Shown: positions 47,096 through 58,619, numbered from the stretch's first letter. The stretch is 64,000 nucleotides of DNA from Zizania palustris (GCA_019279435.1 JAAALK010000086.1:21621913-21685912), one strand, 5' to 3'. Notes: generated by a model not told the origin, from the letters alone. Translations and numbers: made by a program.

Positions 47096-47117
47096 AAGGT
47101 AGATTATCCAAGTGGTT

Positions 47118-47128
47118 TATCTATATAT
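47118..47128 (+). promoter_or_regulatory. Possible TATA box of the HD-Zip gene
   Basis: TATCTATATATC lies about 45 bases upstream of the ATG at 47169, which would imply a very short leader. The true start site could instead lie further upstream. Confidence 0.3.
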
Positions 47129-47168
47129 CTCTAGTTACTCCACCAGCACGTACTGTCATAGCTAGCGC

Positions 47169-48040
47169 ATGGCGAGAGCTCGCGGTAGCATGCAGCAGAA
47201 GCAGTTCTTCATGCCTCCGCCGGCGCCGGACGTGACGGAGGACGAGCAGTATCTTGTGTGCGGCGGCGGCGGCGGCGCGACAGCGGCGCTGTCGAAGGGC
47301 TCGGCCGCCGCGGAAAGGAAGCGGCGTTTCACGGAGGAGCAGATCCGGTCGCTGGAGTCCATGTTCCACGCGCACCACCACGCCAAGCTGGATGCCCGCG
47401 AGAAGGCGGAGCTGGCGCGTGAGCTGGGCCTGCAGCCGCGGCAGGTGGCCATCTGGTTCCAGAACAAGCGCGCGCGATGGCGCTCCAAGCAGCGGGAGCA
47501 AGATTACGCCGCCCTCCGCGCCAAGTACGACGCCCTCCACTCCCGCGTCGAGTCCCTCAAGCAAGACAAGCTCGCCCTCACCGCGCAGGTAATAAATAAT
47601 TATGTCCCTTAATTAATATGGATGCTAACTTGATTGATCTCTATTTGTATGTATATATGCAGTTGCACGAGCTAAGCGAGAAGCTGTGGGAACGGGAGGA
47701 GCGGGGCGGCGCCAACGGTGCCGCGACGACGGCGGCGAGCAGCAGCAGCTGCAACGGCGGCGGCGATGAGGTCGACGACGACAGGCGACACGTCGACGCC
47801 GACATGTGCTGCTTGAACCTCGAGCCGCCGGAGAGCTGCGGCGTGCTCGGCGGGCTGGTGGGCGTGTCGGCAGTGGATTCCGATCAGTGCGACGTCCAGC
47901 GCGACTACGACGAGAGCTTGATCCCGGACTCACTTCTGCGCCACGCCGGAGCTGTGGGAACCGTGGCCGCTCGTCGAGGGGAATGCGGTGGCTTGAAACA
48001 CAGAGTTGTGTTATGCCCTAGTAGGTTAATTCGTTTGTAG
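47169..48040 (+). CDS. HD-Zip class I transcription factor (HOX22/HOX24-like), C-terminal frameshift
   Basis: Nuclear homeodomain-leucine zipper protein that binds CAATNATTG-type sites as a dimer. Its grass relatives HOX22, HOX24 and HOX6 respond to drought and abscisic acid (family knowledge). Exons 47169-47588 and 47663-48040 join at CAG|GTAATA and TATGCAG|TTG, keeping frame through LTAQLHELSEKL. The homeodomain spans about 50-106 with WFQNKRARW at 96-104. The zipper leucines fall at 116, 123, 130, 137 and 144. The read-through frame gives 265 residues, but the expected class-specific tail appears in another frame: from 47928 the sequence encodes CATPELWEPWPLVEGNAVA and stops at 47996. One extra base between about 47915 and 47928 explains this. 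It may be a real insertion or an assembly error. DNA-binding and dimerisation parts are unaffected. HOX22 versus HOX24 cannot be decided by eye. Confidence 0.88.
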
Positions 48041-49916
48041 CTTAAAACATACGTGCACGCATGATGATGTGTGATAGCTGGATCGATATATTCGAGCCGA
48101 AAGAGGAGATATATGTGTCAATGACACGTGGGCCATGTAGTATGATTTGTCGGCTTTGCTTTAGTGCATTCGAAAATAACAAACACCTTGCAAGCAAATG
48201 CTCTTTCATTCGTCGTTTGGCTTCGGCTAGAGGTTTTCTTCAATGACGGAATAAGGTGGCAAAAAGAATTTCACGATCAAGTAAAAAGGATTCAATTGTC
48301 CGCTAATCTACACTTGGTGGCACATCTACACCTGACACGTGTGGAAAGAATACAATGCTAGAATTTTTCAATCCTCCTTTAATAGTATCAAATTTAATTG
48401 TAGCGGATTTTATTTCTTTTTCTCTTGCGAGTGGGCTCTAATTGCTCCTTCGCCTTGTATCTTCCTTTTTTTCTTAGCTTCTTCCTTTCTTTCTTAGATA
48501 TTTTTTCGGCTGGTTGCATCTGACTTTTTGTACTCTGTGGATTTTTTTGTCCTCCTCACTCCTACTTAATACATAGCAGCGATTTTCTCGCTTGTTTAAA
48601 AAAAGACATGTGGGGGCGGATTGTAGATTAGGGTTGCAAGAGGAGATCATTGGAGATTAATTTGGAGTAGAGCATGGAGGCGAAAGGGTTGTAATATAAA
48701 GCCAATTGTCCATATTTCCTAATCAACCTAAGTTGGGGTTGAATTAATCGGTACATACAACTCAATAGGATATCAGTAGGTAAGGTCACCTACAAGATCA
48801 TCTGGGAAATTTTACTATATCTCTCGATAGTGATGCATCGATAAATATTAAAATTAACACTAAAATTGTGAAACCTCTTGTATCTCATCAAGAACCGTAA
48901 AATCGTGCCATTATTATCAGAAAATCGCTGAAATCACTCTGGTTTGATGAAGTTGGCCTTGTCTGGTATTGGAGCTGGTAGAAAAGAATGTCAATACATG
49001 TGACGCCTAAACCTCTGCTTCCATAGAGGTCTTCCAAAAATCAAACTATGATGTTGTCTTCAGAATTTCAAGTCCATCTGTTCGTATAACTACGGAGTTA
49101 CTTGCAGCTGTTTCAGAATTTTGTGCTAGTAACACCGTACCGCCGCGCGCACAATCCTAGCTAGTTTCAGAAAACGCCATCGAACTGCAACCAATCAATC
49201 CGAGCTTGACAATTGCCAAACCAAGACACCGATGTGACCATCTGTGATCTCCAATTTCAGCAAAAACAGAAGCACTTGCTTGTACGCTTGACGTCGACCT
49301 GCTCAAAGAGAGGTGAGCAAAAGGAGTCCGAGACGGCTAAAGCTTCGACTTGAAAGCTGAAACCCGATTTAGGATGAGAATTTACACTGCCAGAATTTCA
49401 GTATGTTAGCCCTAAATTGTTGACTTGTCCTTACAAAATTTCTTATGGGCTCCAAATTAAAGTCCAAACTAAGTAGTCTCATGCTAAGATTCACCCAAGA
49501 TTCGACAACACTAAACAAAAAATGCATTTAAAACCGACAGGATTTTGGAACACAAAAGAAATCCGATCTGTGCTTGCACAGTACCTGACCTGGTCCTTGA
49601 GACAAAAAGCTTCAGCTATCACCTAAAACCGATCTGTGCTGCCGAAGCATGCATCCATGGACGCAACGATCGAGCAGCAACGTACAGGGATGGCCATGCA
49701 TGAGCTGGCTCTGCACCTGCAGTACGTACGTGACAAGGGCCAAACAAAAAGCAGAGACAAAGACGTCCCGATCTCCGCTGGCGCCGGCGCTGCGTCGCAG
49801 CGGCCACCTAGCGAGCAGAGGCTAGCTATAGCTCGACGATCACGTGGCTGTTCGATCGATGTGCTATCTGCCTATCTATTTTTTAGAGCAGCTCGACGGG
49901 TCCGCTTCTCATGTTC
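48041..49916. other. Intergenic, no gene recognised
   Basis: The beginning is probably 3' UTR of the HD-Zip gene. The rest has no supported exon. A weak relative of the 46432 foldback lies near 48810-48905. Confidence 0.4.
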
Positions 49917-50450
49917 TCTTTCAGAAAATTCTATATATGCTATTCAAAGTTTATCGATTCCCATATATGTCATTGAAAATTTACTATTTTTATATATGTC
50001 ACTGTTTGAATTTTCTATGTTTATATATGTTATTGTCGTTAGTTTTGACCATTAGTCAACGTTAGTTTTTTCAAAATGTTAAAATTGCCCTCAACTTATA
50101 AAGTTAGATAACAAGATTTACTTCCAACCAGTCTCGGTTGCGCTAGATTGAATGAGCAATTGGTATGCGTATACCGGCTAGAGCAAGTAATAACTGATCA
50201 TCAAGCTTAAATCATCGTTGATTTTGAGTGAGCTATGAGCAATTTGGCATTTTGAAAAAAACTAACGTTGACTAACGGTCAAAACTAACGGAAATGACAT
50301 ACTTTTAAGTATAGCTATGATATTCTCAGTTCACTTGTCTATATGGACACGGAAAATTCAAGCAGTGACATATATAGAAATAGCAAGTTTTTAGTGGTAT
50401 ATATGAAAACCGACGAACTTTGAGTGGCATATACGGAATTTTCTCCAAAA
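49917..50450. repeat. Large foldback element, arms over 100 bases
   Basis: AAAATTCTATATATGC...TTTATCGATTCCCATATATG on the left mirrors CATATATGAAAACCGACGAA...GCATATACGGAATTTT on the right. Inner phrases ACTAACGTTGACTAACGG and its complement also pair. Long imperfect arms with no coding capacity suit a Mutator-type MITE. Target duplication not found. Confidence 0.6.
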
Positions 50451-51000
50451 AAAATCAAAAGTCCAATAGGACCGTTACTCGGTTATCAAAAATAGGATGA
50501 CTCTCAAAAGAGACCAGCGAGCTCTCATTCCTAAGACCCCTTATCCCGACTCTCATACGCGCGCGTGTTCCCCGCGTGCAGCCTTCCCGCATATTAAATT
50601 TAAATATTTATATTTATATTTAAAATTTTGAATATTTAAATACGATAGACAATTATGGTCCTATCGTTTAATACAATAGACTTGTTTAATATGATAGATG
50701 ATTATGTTCATATATTTAGATTTGAATATTTAGATTTATATTTAAAAATTTAAATATAGTCGTTCATTATTAAATAATAAAAAATTTATTATGTAATGTG
50801 ATTTTGTCAAATACATGTATATAGTGTGTAGTGTGTGAAGAAATGATGGAAATTGAAAATAGAAGCTCTATTTAAGAGCCACCATTGAAATAAAACTCAG
50901 AAAACAGAACTTTCAGAAATAGAAAAAACTAAAATCGAAACTCTGATAGTCTGATTCCAAGCTATATTAGAGTTACTCTCGTACATCTGTCTGTCTTATT

Positions 51001-51384
51001 GCCTTCTTTCTCTGAGGCGGTCGGGGTGCGTAAGTCGTTATCTCGTACTACCATTATATTGACCGGATCATCACTGGCAAAAGTGCATCTGATCTCAAAT
51101 CGTGCCATGCATGGGCCTCGCCACCCTAATCAAGTCTATGGTGGTCCATTCACAAGGCCCAGCTGCAGTCCATTCACAGTTGACTGGATGGGATGACCCT
51201 ATCCCATACAGGATGTCCAGCAAAGCAAACGAGCCTTCTTTTTCTGAGGCGGTGGTGGTGCGTAAGTCGTTATCTCGTACTACCATTATATTGACCGGAT
51301 CATGGGGGGTACCGGGTACATCACTGGCAAAAGTGCATCTGATCTCAAATCGTGCCATGTATGGCCCAGCTGCAGTCCTCCCCA
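51001..51384 (+). repeat. Imperfect tandem duplication, period 232 bp
   Basis: 51001-51120 and 51233-51370 share GCGTAAGTCGTTATCTCGTA and AAAGTGCATCTGATCTCAAA with few differences. The second copy carries an extra 18 bases around GGGGGGTACCGGGTAC. Both copies are non-coding. Confidence 0.75.
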
Positions 51385-51399
51385 TCTGACGTTTCCGGC

Positions 51400-53072
51400 T
51401 CAAGAGGGGTAGGATTCTTTGATTTATATATTAATGGCTATTCGGGTAAATGCGTGATACGGATAGGGATACTCAATACTTATACTCCTATCCTATCTGT
51501 TTACCCGATCTTAATATGATTTTTACGGGTAGAATTGTCATTTCTACTCAGATATCAAGCTTGATTTTTTTATAAAACAAATTCTTTTATTCAAAATTAT
51601 AGTTTTATAAAATAAAATTAAAGTTTAGTCTCATTTAGCTCTTAAAATCCCAAACAACATTGCTTATGGGACTAAACTTTAATCCCTAAAGTGCAGTTCA
51701 TTAGTTTCTTGGAAATTGTTTATAGGAACTAAAAGTATCATGCATACTCTATCCTCATTTATGAACCCCTCATTAATTGATGTTTAATTCCTACATCCAA
51801 GTAAGAGAACTAAACTTTAGGAGTGTTTGGTTTGGGGCTGCTAAAGTTTAGGGACTAAACTTTAGTCCCTTTTAGTTCCTAAATTGCCAAACATGAGGAG
51901 GGCCTCACAACCTCTCCCTTGAGGCCCTACGCTAGATGGTTGCCACCTTAGTTATCACCAATCTCAAAGTACATCTTTCTCTCTCCTTTCTCTCCTATAT
52001 TTCTGCAAGCCGTGGTGGTGAGCGATCAGATGACGAGAATCCAACGGGACTCCAACGACGCGGTGACGGGCTCCGGTAGCGCGGGCCCGACGAAGGTGGC
52101 TGAGTCGCGGCGGACGATGGGAGTCCGATGAGGCTCTGGCAGAGGGGGAAAAAAGGCGCAACACAGCGCGAGCCCGGCGCAGGTGGCCAACGCGAGGCCA
52201 AGGTGCGGCGGGCAACAGGAGTCCGGTGGGGATCCGGCGGTGCGGCGAGCATTGGCGCGCGGTTCTTGTCCCCACCCTTCATGACCCTCGCCCTCGGCCG
52301 TGCGCATCATAGTCGCCTTCCTCATCCTCGCGCGCCGTCGTCCGACGCTCACCTCCGCGGCCACCATCAGGCTCGCACTGCCGGAGCCCTCGTTCCTCGC
52401 CTGGAACCACCACGACTTGCAAAAATGTAGGAGCAGACATGTACGCTTTGAGATTAGTGATAACTGAGGTGACAATCATCCGACACAAGGTCTCAAGGGA
52501 TAGACTCTGAGGCCCTCCCCTATAGAATTTTTTTCCTCGAGGTAGCCTACGCTAAGCACCACTAGCGCTTATAACTAGATCGAGAAGACCGGTCAATCTT
52601 TTTAGATCTTTAAAAAATTAAGAATCCTTTAAAAATCACGTTAATATTGATTTCTTATATGCCACTAAAAATTTACATGATTTTTTCGTTTACTAGATCA
52701 ACAATTAAACATGGTGAACTTTTAGTAATAAATATAATAAGGAAATTCTCATCATGTTAAGTCAACACTGATCATAATTTTAAATAAATAAATTTAATAC
52801 GTATAAAAGTTGATATATTGTTATATTTTAAAATATATGTAAATTTAAAATAATTATAGAAATCAGAAAAGCTTAACTCCCCAGCACATCTCCGCTTTTA
52901 GATTTACTCACTAGCAGGTGGGTCCGGATATAATGGTCCCCACATGTCATTCTGAAGTAGAGAAGACCGATGCGCTCCACGCTGGTTTCCTTAAACCGCA
53001 CGCCAAAACCAAACCCACCGTAGCGAAGAGAGGACAAAAGGGTGAAGAGAGAAAGCGGTAACCCGAGCTGAT
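51400..53072. other. Intergenic, MITE debris and GC-rich stretch
   Basis: 51640-51895 holds fragments of a MITE family with the palindromic core GGGACTAAACTTTAGTCCC. 51990-52480 is GC-rich with overlapping domain-free frames and may be a captured or degraded exon; I do not recognise it. The rest is AT-rich. Confidence 0.4.
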
Positions 53073-56000
53073 ATGCTTCCGCGAGGCGAAGACGGCAAGC
53101 AGCACCGCGGTGCCGCCGCCGACGAGGAGGAGGCCACCGCGACCGCGGCCTCTCTGAACGACCTCTGCGCCACCGCCGGGGACGCGGGGTCCCCCGTGCC
53201 GGCGCTGGCGCCGTTCCCGAGGGTGGCGGTGTGGGCGGTTGCGGCGCTGCTCGCGGCGGGGCTCGGGCTCGGCGCGCTCGTCCTCGCCGTCGTGCACAGG
53301 TCCGCGCTGCTCGTGGTGTCCGTGCTCCTCTCTGCGGCCGTGGTCGCGTTCCTCCTGTGGAATGCCGCGGCTGCCGCGTCGGGGCGCGCTCTTCGGCGAT
53401 TCGTCGACGGGCTGCCGGCATCCAGCCTCCGCGCCGCCGCCGACGGCCAGCTCGTCAAGATCACCGGTGTATGGTTTGCCATTTGCTTTATATTTCCTTT
53501 ACCTCGAATATGCGGCGATTAATCTAAGAAGTCCTTTTATTCCGTCTTAAAATCTTGTGCCTGCTGAACTGCGGAATTGTAGAGTCTCGTTTGGTGCTGT
53601 AATTGGGAAAATTAAGTATAATATGTTTAAAGTTCGTTAAAGTTGTATAAAATATCCTGAATGGATTCTTTTGCAATAAAAATTTATACATTGGTTCTAC
53701 AAAATTTTCCACTCCGTGGGGAGGCCACCGAGGGACGCTGCTTGAGCTGCCCCCATCGCTGCCCGCCTGACGCTGCCTCACTGCTGCCATCGCCATGTCC
53801 GCCTGCCTGACGGTGGACTCCCAATCGGCATTGCTCTGGTCACTGTCGAAGCCGCAGCCCGAAGCAGCTGAAGCCACCGCTGAAGCCTCCGGGCGAAGTC
53901 GCCACAGTTGCCGCCCGCTGCTGAATCCGTCAAAATTTCCGCCCGCCGCCGAAGCTGCCGGGCGAAGCAGCCGAAGCCGCGCCCGACGCCACCGAAGCTG
54001 CCGCAGTTGCCGCCCGCTGCCGCGAAGTCTCCGAACTCACCGCCAGTGGCGAATCTAGGATAAATCCTCACCGGGGTCAGTTAAATAGATGGCCCCAAAC
54101 TTATATAGCTTATAACAAAGTAATAGCATGCATAACATAGAGATAAAGGAGTAAAATCATCAATAATTATTGTGACAAATAAACTACCAAAATAGTAGCA
54201 AATAAACATTTGTTAATGGGCTACTAGGGTCCGTTTATTATTTTACTCGGGTCATGGCTGGTTAAAAAAACACTACGTACAAGAGTTTCTCACAAAATCA
54301 TCGGGGTCGCCGGACCCCGTTAAATACACTTGGGTTCGCTCCCTGCTCACCGCCCGCCGCCGCCGAAGCCACCGTCCGGCGAGCGATGATGGTGGCGATG
54401 GAGGCAGCTTGGGCGTCATCCCTCGGTGGCCTCCTGCAGCGTGCGTGGAATGTTTTTATAAAAGAACCCCTTTATAAATATTTGTTGCAAAAGAATCATG
54501 TAGGACATTTTATACAACTTTGACGAACTTTGGGTATATTATAGTCGCTCAACTTTGGAACATATAATAAATTTCCCCATAATTCTGCACCATCTAGTGC
54601 TTTCGTGTAGCTGTGGACTACAATGTCCAGAGATAGCCATGTTTCGTTACTTCGTAGTGGGGGTATATATGCTCCTTGATCTAATATTTTCGTAGTCATG
54701 TTGCTGAGTGTAATGAAGATGCGCCCAAAGAAGGGTGCCACTCGTAATTGTGCAAGGGGAGCGAGCTCAGCTATATCCAGATTTCTTTGTAGCATGTTCA
54801 TTGACTTTATTTCCTTTCTCAAGTTTGTACTTGTAGTAAATTGGACGTGCATTCTACTATTCTAGACTTGAGAAGAATTGTGCCTTTTACCTTAGGGAGG
54901 GCTTGCAATTTTACATTTTGTTGACACATCACGTTTTGTTCAAAATGTTAGCATGTTGTTCTTGGATGTGGATTGTGGAATGAACTGATGGTGTCAATCT
55001 TTTATGCAGATTGTTTCGTGTGGTGATGTTTCACTGATTTCTTCATACGAGAAGGTAGAGAATTGTGTATATACATCTACGATATTAAGAAAATGTGGTA
55101 GATGGGGTTCTGAGGTAGCAAATCCTAAGAACTGCTGCTCCAAATGGAAGTTGACACATGCTGAGGTAAGGATGCTTTGTTGCTCTCAGCATTTCATCTA
55201 AGGGCTTCTAGTTTGTATTGTTATGTTTGTGGTATAGTCTACAATCGTGTCTTTCTCCTTACCGCTAACCGTTTAGTTATCAGGCATCATACTAGCTCAA
55301 CGCAATCCAAGTTTAGAACTATTGCTCATCTGCATTATGTCTGACTTGTTTCTTAAGTCTTCCTATGGCTCTGGATTCCATAATATATTTGTTGTCATTG
55401 TAGAATTACGTCCATAAGGCTATTCACAATAGAGGTTTTATGGGGTGTTTCATGGTATTAATTATTATGCCACATCAGATTTTTTGCTTACATGCATTCA
55501 ATTAATGAAAAAAGAGAAAAGGTAGTGTCATCATCATGACATAGTGCTAACCTGTTTTCAAGACGGATGAAATGAAATGAAACAACCATTGAGAGCTAAA
55601 TCGTTTCATCAGAGAAAGGGTATTTCATGAGAGCTAGTTGCATTTAATTACACTGGTTAGCCTAGGAAATAGTGAAATGAAACTCTCCACTAAGAGAGGG
55701 TATTTCATTGAGTTGTAAAGTTGACGTGGCATTCTAGTAAACAGTGCTATGAAACCCACCATTGTGAATAGCCTAATAATATGTAGTAAGATGCTATAGA
55801 TAGTGTGATGGAATCTTATTCAAACATTTTGTGGAGTTGGCAGAGGTTTGCTGCTGATTTCTACATAACGGATGCGAAATCAGGTAAAATAGCCTTGGTG
55901 ACAGCTGGGCACCAATCAAGAGTAGTTCCCTTGATCAATGAAAATCTTCTGGTCACGACAAGCAGGGGCACTGAGCTATCTTCCACCTTGAAGTGTTGGC

Positions 56001-56344
56001 TGGAAGAAAGAAATATTTCTTCTGAAGAATCTCAGCTTATTCGTCTTGAAGAAGGGTATTCAAATTGGTCTATAATATCCATACCTTTTATCAGCATCTT
56101 TACATACTGAATCATCGGTAACTTGAAATGTTAATGCAAAACATGTAGATATGTCAGCGAAGGAATGCGATTGAACGTGATCGGAATTTTAAGCAAGAAG
56201 AATGGAGATCTCATGATACTTCCTCCTCCTGAACCTATTTCTACAGGTTGTGTGTTGCTGCCATTCTTCCTTCCAACTTATTTTGATGGGGTAGTTCTGA
56301 GATTAGTCGACAGAAGCTATTTCATGCCCAATTCTGGTGTTTGA
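53073..56344 (+). CDS. Membrane protein of the uncharacterised At1g16860 family, four exons (319 aa)
   Basis: Function unknown; proteins of this plant family are annotated only as membrane proteins. Exons 53073-53468, 55010-55165, 55844-56055 and 56149-56344 join with GT-AG introns into one open frame of 960 bases. A short acidic N-terminus is followed by two adjacent hydrophobic helices (about 51-74 and 77-101). Then comes a soluble domain starting GLPASSLRAAADGQLVKITG and continuing with CGDVSLISSYEKV, NPKNCCSKWKLTHAE, ADFYITDAKSGK and EPISTGCVLLPFFLPTYFDG. These are the landmarks I know from At1g16860. The donor of exon 1 is taken as GGT|GTATGG, since this gives TGIVSCG in frame. Intron 1 (1541 bp) contains a TIR element with a nested hAT-like insertion, and intron 2 a 356-bp MITE. 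The protein is shorter than At1g16860 (about 474 aa), mainly because it lacks that protein's long N-terminus. Confidence 0.85.
53596..54590. mobile_element. TIR element (possible Pack-MULE-like) in intron 1
   Basis: Left arm at about 53596-53690 (GGTGCTGTAATTGGGAAAAT, then AAAGTTGTATAAAATATCCT) mirrors the right arm at about 54480-54590 (AGGACATTTTATACAACTTT, then TTTCCCCATAATTCTGCACC). Between them lies GC-rich sequence resembling exon or leader DNA, unlike the AT-rich intron. Long arms with GC-rich cargo suggest a Mutator-type capturing element. No target duplication was found and the cargo was not recognised. Confidence 0.5.
54044..54345. mobile_element. hAT-like MITE nested in the intron-1 element (302 bp)
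   Basis: Starts CAGTGGCGAATC and its complement end reads CAGGGAGCGAACCC. An exact 8-bp duplication, CTCACCGC, flanks it (54036-54043 and 54346-54353), the hallmark of hAT insertion. It interrupts the GC-rich cargo of the surrounding element, so it is younger than that element. Confidence 0.8.
55418..55773. mobile_element. Tourist-like MITE in intron 2 (356 bp)
   Basis: GGCTATTCACAATAGAGGTT at the left end mirrors ACCCACCATTGTGAATAGCC at the right, with TAA on both sides (55415-55417 and 55774-55776). It lies wholly within the intron between exons 2 and 3 of the membrane-protein gene, away from splice sites. Confidence 0.8.
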
Positions 56345-58005
56345 TGAAATTATGTAAGAATTCATGAGGTGCACTAATTGCTAACATAGTTAGTGCAATG
56401 CCCTTACCCGTTGGGATCTTCTACGGGACCACAGCATCATTAAAGTGTACATTCTTACTTATGCCTTGCTCGATCTGGAAATGTGCTGTGCATCTTCTCA
56501 TATCATTTGGCCGCCTGAATTGCCATTGCTGCCATCATTTTGCATCGGTGGAACATTCACAGTTAGGTTCCTTGCAGGAACTTGCGTGGTGACATAGGAC
56601 TATGAGCTATGCAAACCACAGGTAACTATTTTTTAGTAATCTGACAGGTACGGTACTTCTGTCTATGATCTCCCTACAATTCAGAAAGTGATTTTTGTTC
56701 GGGTCGGTGATAGAATCGCTTCAAGAAAATAACCTTGTCGGTCTTGTTGTTTCTCTGCTTCCAGCTCACCGCATCTGAAAACCCAAACACCACTTCCAAT
56801 ACTCAATTCTTCCGCCCACGACCAGCTGAATGTTGGATTTTTTTTTATCTCGGGCAACCGAGCAAGCCCTAATCCCGTACCACCTTATTTACCATATTAA
56901 TCACAATTATGTGATTTATTTCTAATAATCAAGTGGCGATCGGAGACGTTTCCAAATTGATTGGAGCCTGCACCCGTGTCCTTCAGTGCATATTAAAAGG
57001 GGTTCGGCCTGCGTAGGTGAGGACGCTCACTGTTTGTTCACTTCCGAAAAAATCCATATAGCGATCCTAAGTTGCGCTGCAGGAGACCTGTAAAGCTATT
57101 TCTGGTTGACCACCGGCGACGTCTACAACCTACTGCACTGACATCAACGACCAACTACAACGAGCTAATAGCGAACGCATTATCCGGTTAGTTCATCTCA
57201 TTCCACTTTAGAACTCAAGTCATCATGTTTAAGCTAAGCTAAGTATAAGCATTAGTAGTTTTTAACACTTGAAAACCTGATGTCGGATAGTCAGATGGCA
57301 CACGAGATCAGTAAAAACGAAACGAGGAAACTCCCAAATTCTCTTTTGGTTGAGCAAGACATCTTGTCATCTTCCCGTAGAAGGTGCCTCGCCAGATAAT
57401 AATACGTCCAAAACCATCTTTTCCCCGTGTCATCGTTGATTGATGACACATCTCCCATTTATTTTCTCACCCCCAACTCGCAGAAAACTACTCATTTGCA
57501 GAGAATAGAGGCAGTGGCTGGTAGCTCTGATTCGTGCATCTGTAAACATCAGATTAAGGGTGTGCACAGCTGCTAGTGAAGGTGAAGCCATGGATAACCC
57601 CATCTTAAACCAGTGTCAACTTCCTGGCTGATGGCATGGTGATGGATTCATCTCTGTCTGGTACCACTTGTGCTCTGGTCAACACCAAAGCTTTCGTTGC
57701 TGCCGTCGGCCAAGACGTCATTTTTCTGGGCGATTTGAGGCGCCCCACGGCCGTGGCGCCGTGCCATGCCATGCCACCGCGATCGTTCCCGCGGCGAGCA
57801 CACGACATGAGGTCGCCAACACCTGGCGACCCGCTCGGTTGCTATCATCCCCCCCAATAATTCACCGCCGGCACGCCTCCATCGCGAGCGCCAATAATAG
57901 CGGCGCGTCCAGACCCCAGAGCTGGTCAGTGGCCACCACACAGTGAGTGACAAGGCGCGCGCTAGCTGCAGCAGCTGAGCGCCGCGGGGCTCGGCCCGGC
58001 CGGAG
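56345..58005. other. Intergenic, no further gene recognised
   Basis: The first part is likely 3' UTR of the membrane-protein gene. From about 57700 the sequence grows GC-rich towards the S40 gene and probably includes its promoter and leader. Open frames opposite S40 (57648-58424 minus) are its shadow. Confidence 0.4.
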
Positions 58006-58619
58006 ATGTCCATGCCTGACCGCCGCTCCGGCGCCGCCACGTCCCCGTCGATCCGCTTCCTCGGCCTCCTCAAGCAGCCCGACGACGGGAGCGGTGACCA
58101 CGAGCTGGAGCTCGACGAGCGCGACGTCGTCTGGTCGTCGTCGTCGTCGTCCACCTCGCCCTCCTCGTGGACCTCCACCAATTCCTCGCCGTCCCTCACC
58201 CCGTCCGCGTCGTCGGGCGGGGGCATCCGCCGGCCCGTCTCCTCCCGCGCCTTCCCGCCGGTAGCGTCGGTCTGTCTGCGCTCCTTGCCAACGATCACGC
58301 CCCCACCGCGTCCATCCCGGCCGTGGCCCGCCCGGAGAGGCAGCAGCCCTCGGAGCTCCACCACCAGTCGGCGCCGGTCGCCGTGCCCACCTGGCCCAAG
58401 GGGAAGAAGGACAGTGACAGGCATCTCCCGGAGATGCTACACGGGGCCGACAACGACGAGGACGACGACGAATTGGTGGTGCCACCGCACGAGATGGCCG
58501 CGCGGCGCGCGGCTGCGGCCGCCTCGGTGATGGAGGGCGCCGGGAGGACGCTCAAAGGACGCGACCTCCGGCGCGTGCGCAACGCCGTGTGGCGCACCAC
58601 CGGCTTCCTCGACCTGTGA
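58006..58619 (+). CDS. S40/DUF584 senescence-regulator gene, one-base frameshift
   Basis: S40 proteins are small plant nuclear proteins linked to leaf senescence and stress; their biochemical role is unknown. The gene is a single exon. From the ATG at 58006 (MSMPDRRSGA) the first frame gives the family's N-terminal box (SIRFLGLLKQPDD, LDERDVVWSS) and SSRAFPP, about 85 codons. The family's remaining sequence continues at 58260 in a different frame: GSVGLSALLAND, AVARPERQQP, PTWPKGKKDSDRHLPEMLHG, then the C-terminal GRTLKGRDLRRVRNAVWRTT and FLDL before the stop at 58617-58619. One missing base near 58260 accounts for this; with it the protein would be 204 residues. No splice sites explain the shift. 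Either the allele is broken or the assembly has a small deletion in GC-rich sequence. Codons on both sides remain well conserved, which favours a recent or artefactual break. Confidence 0.85.

Noticed and set aside
52873..53421. 182-residue open frame on the minus strand
   Set aside because: Pro/Arg-rich shadow of exon 1 of the At1g16860-like gene.
57648..58424. 258-residue open frame on the minus strand
   Set aside because: Antisense to the S40 gene, with Asp and Arg runs and no family resemblance.
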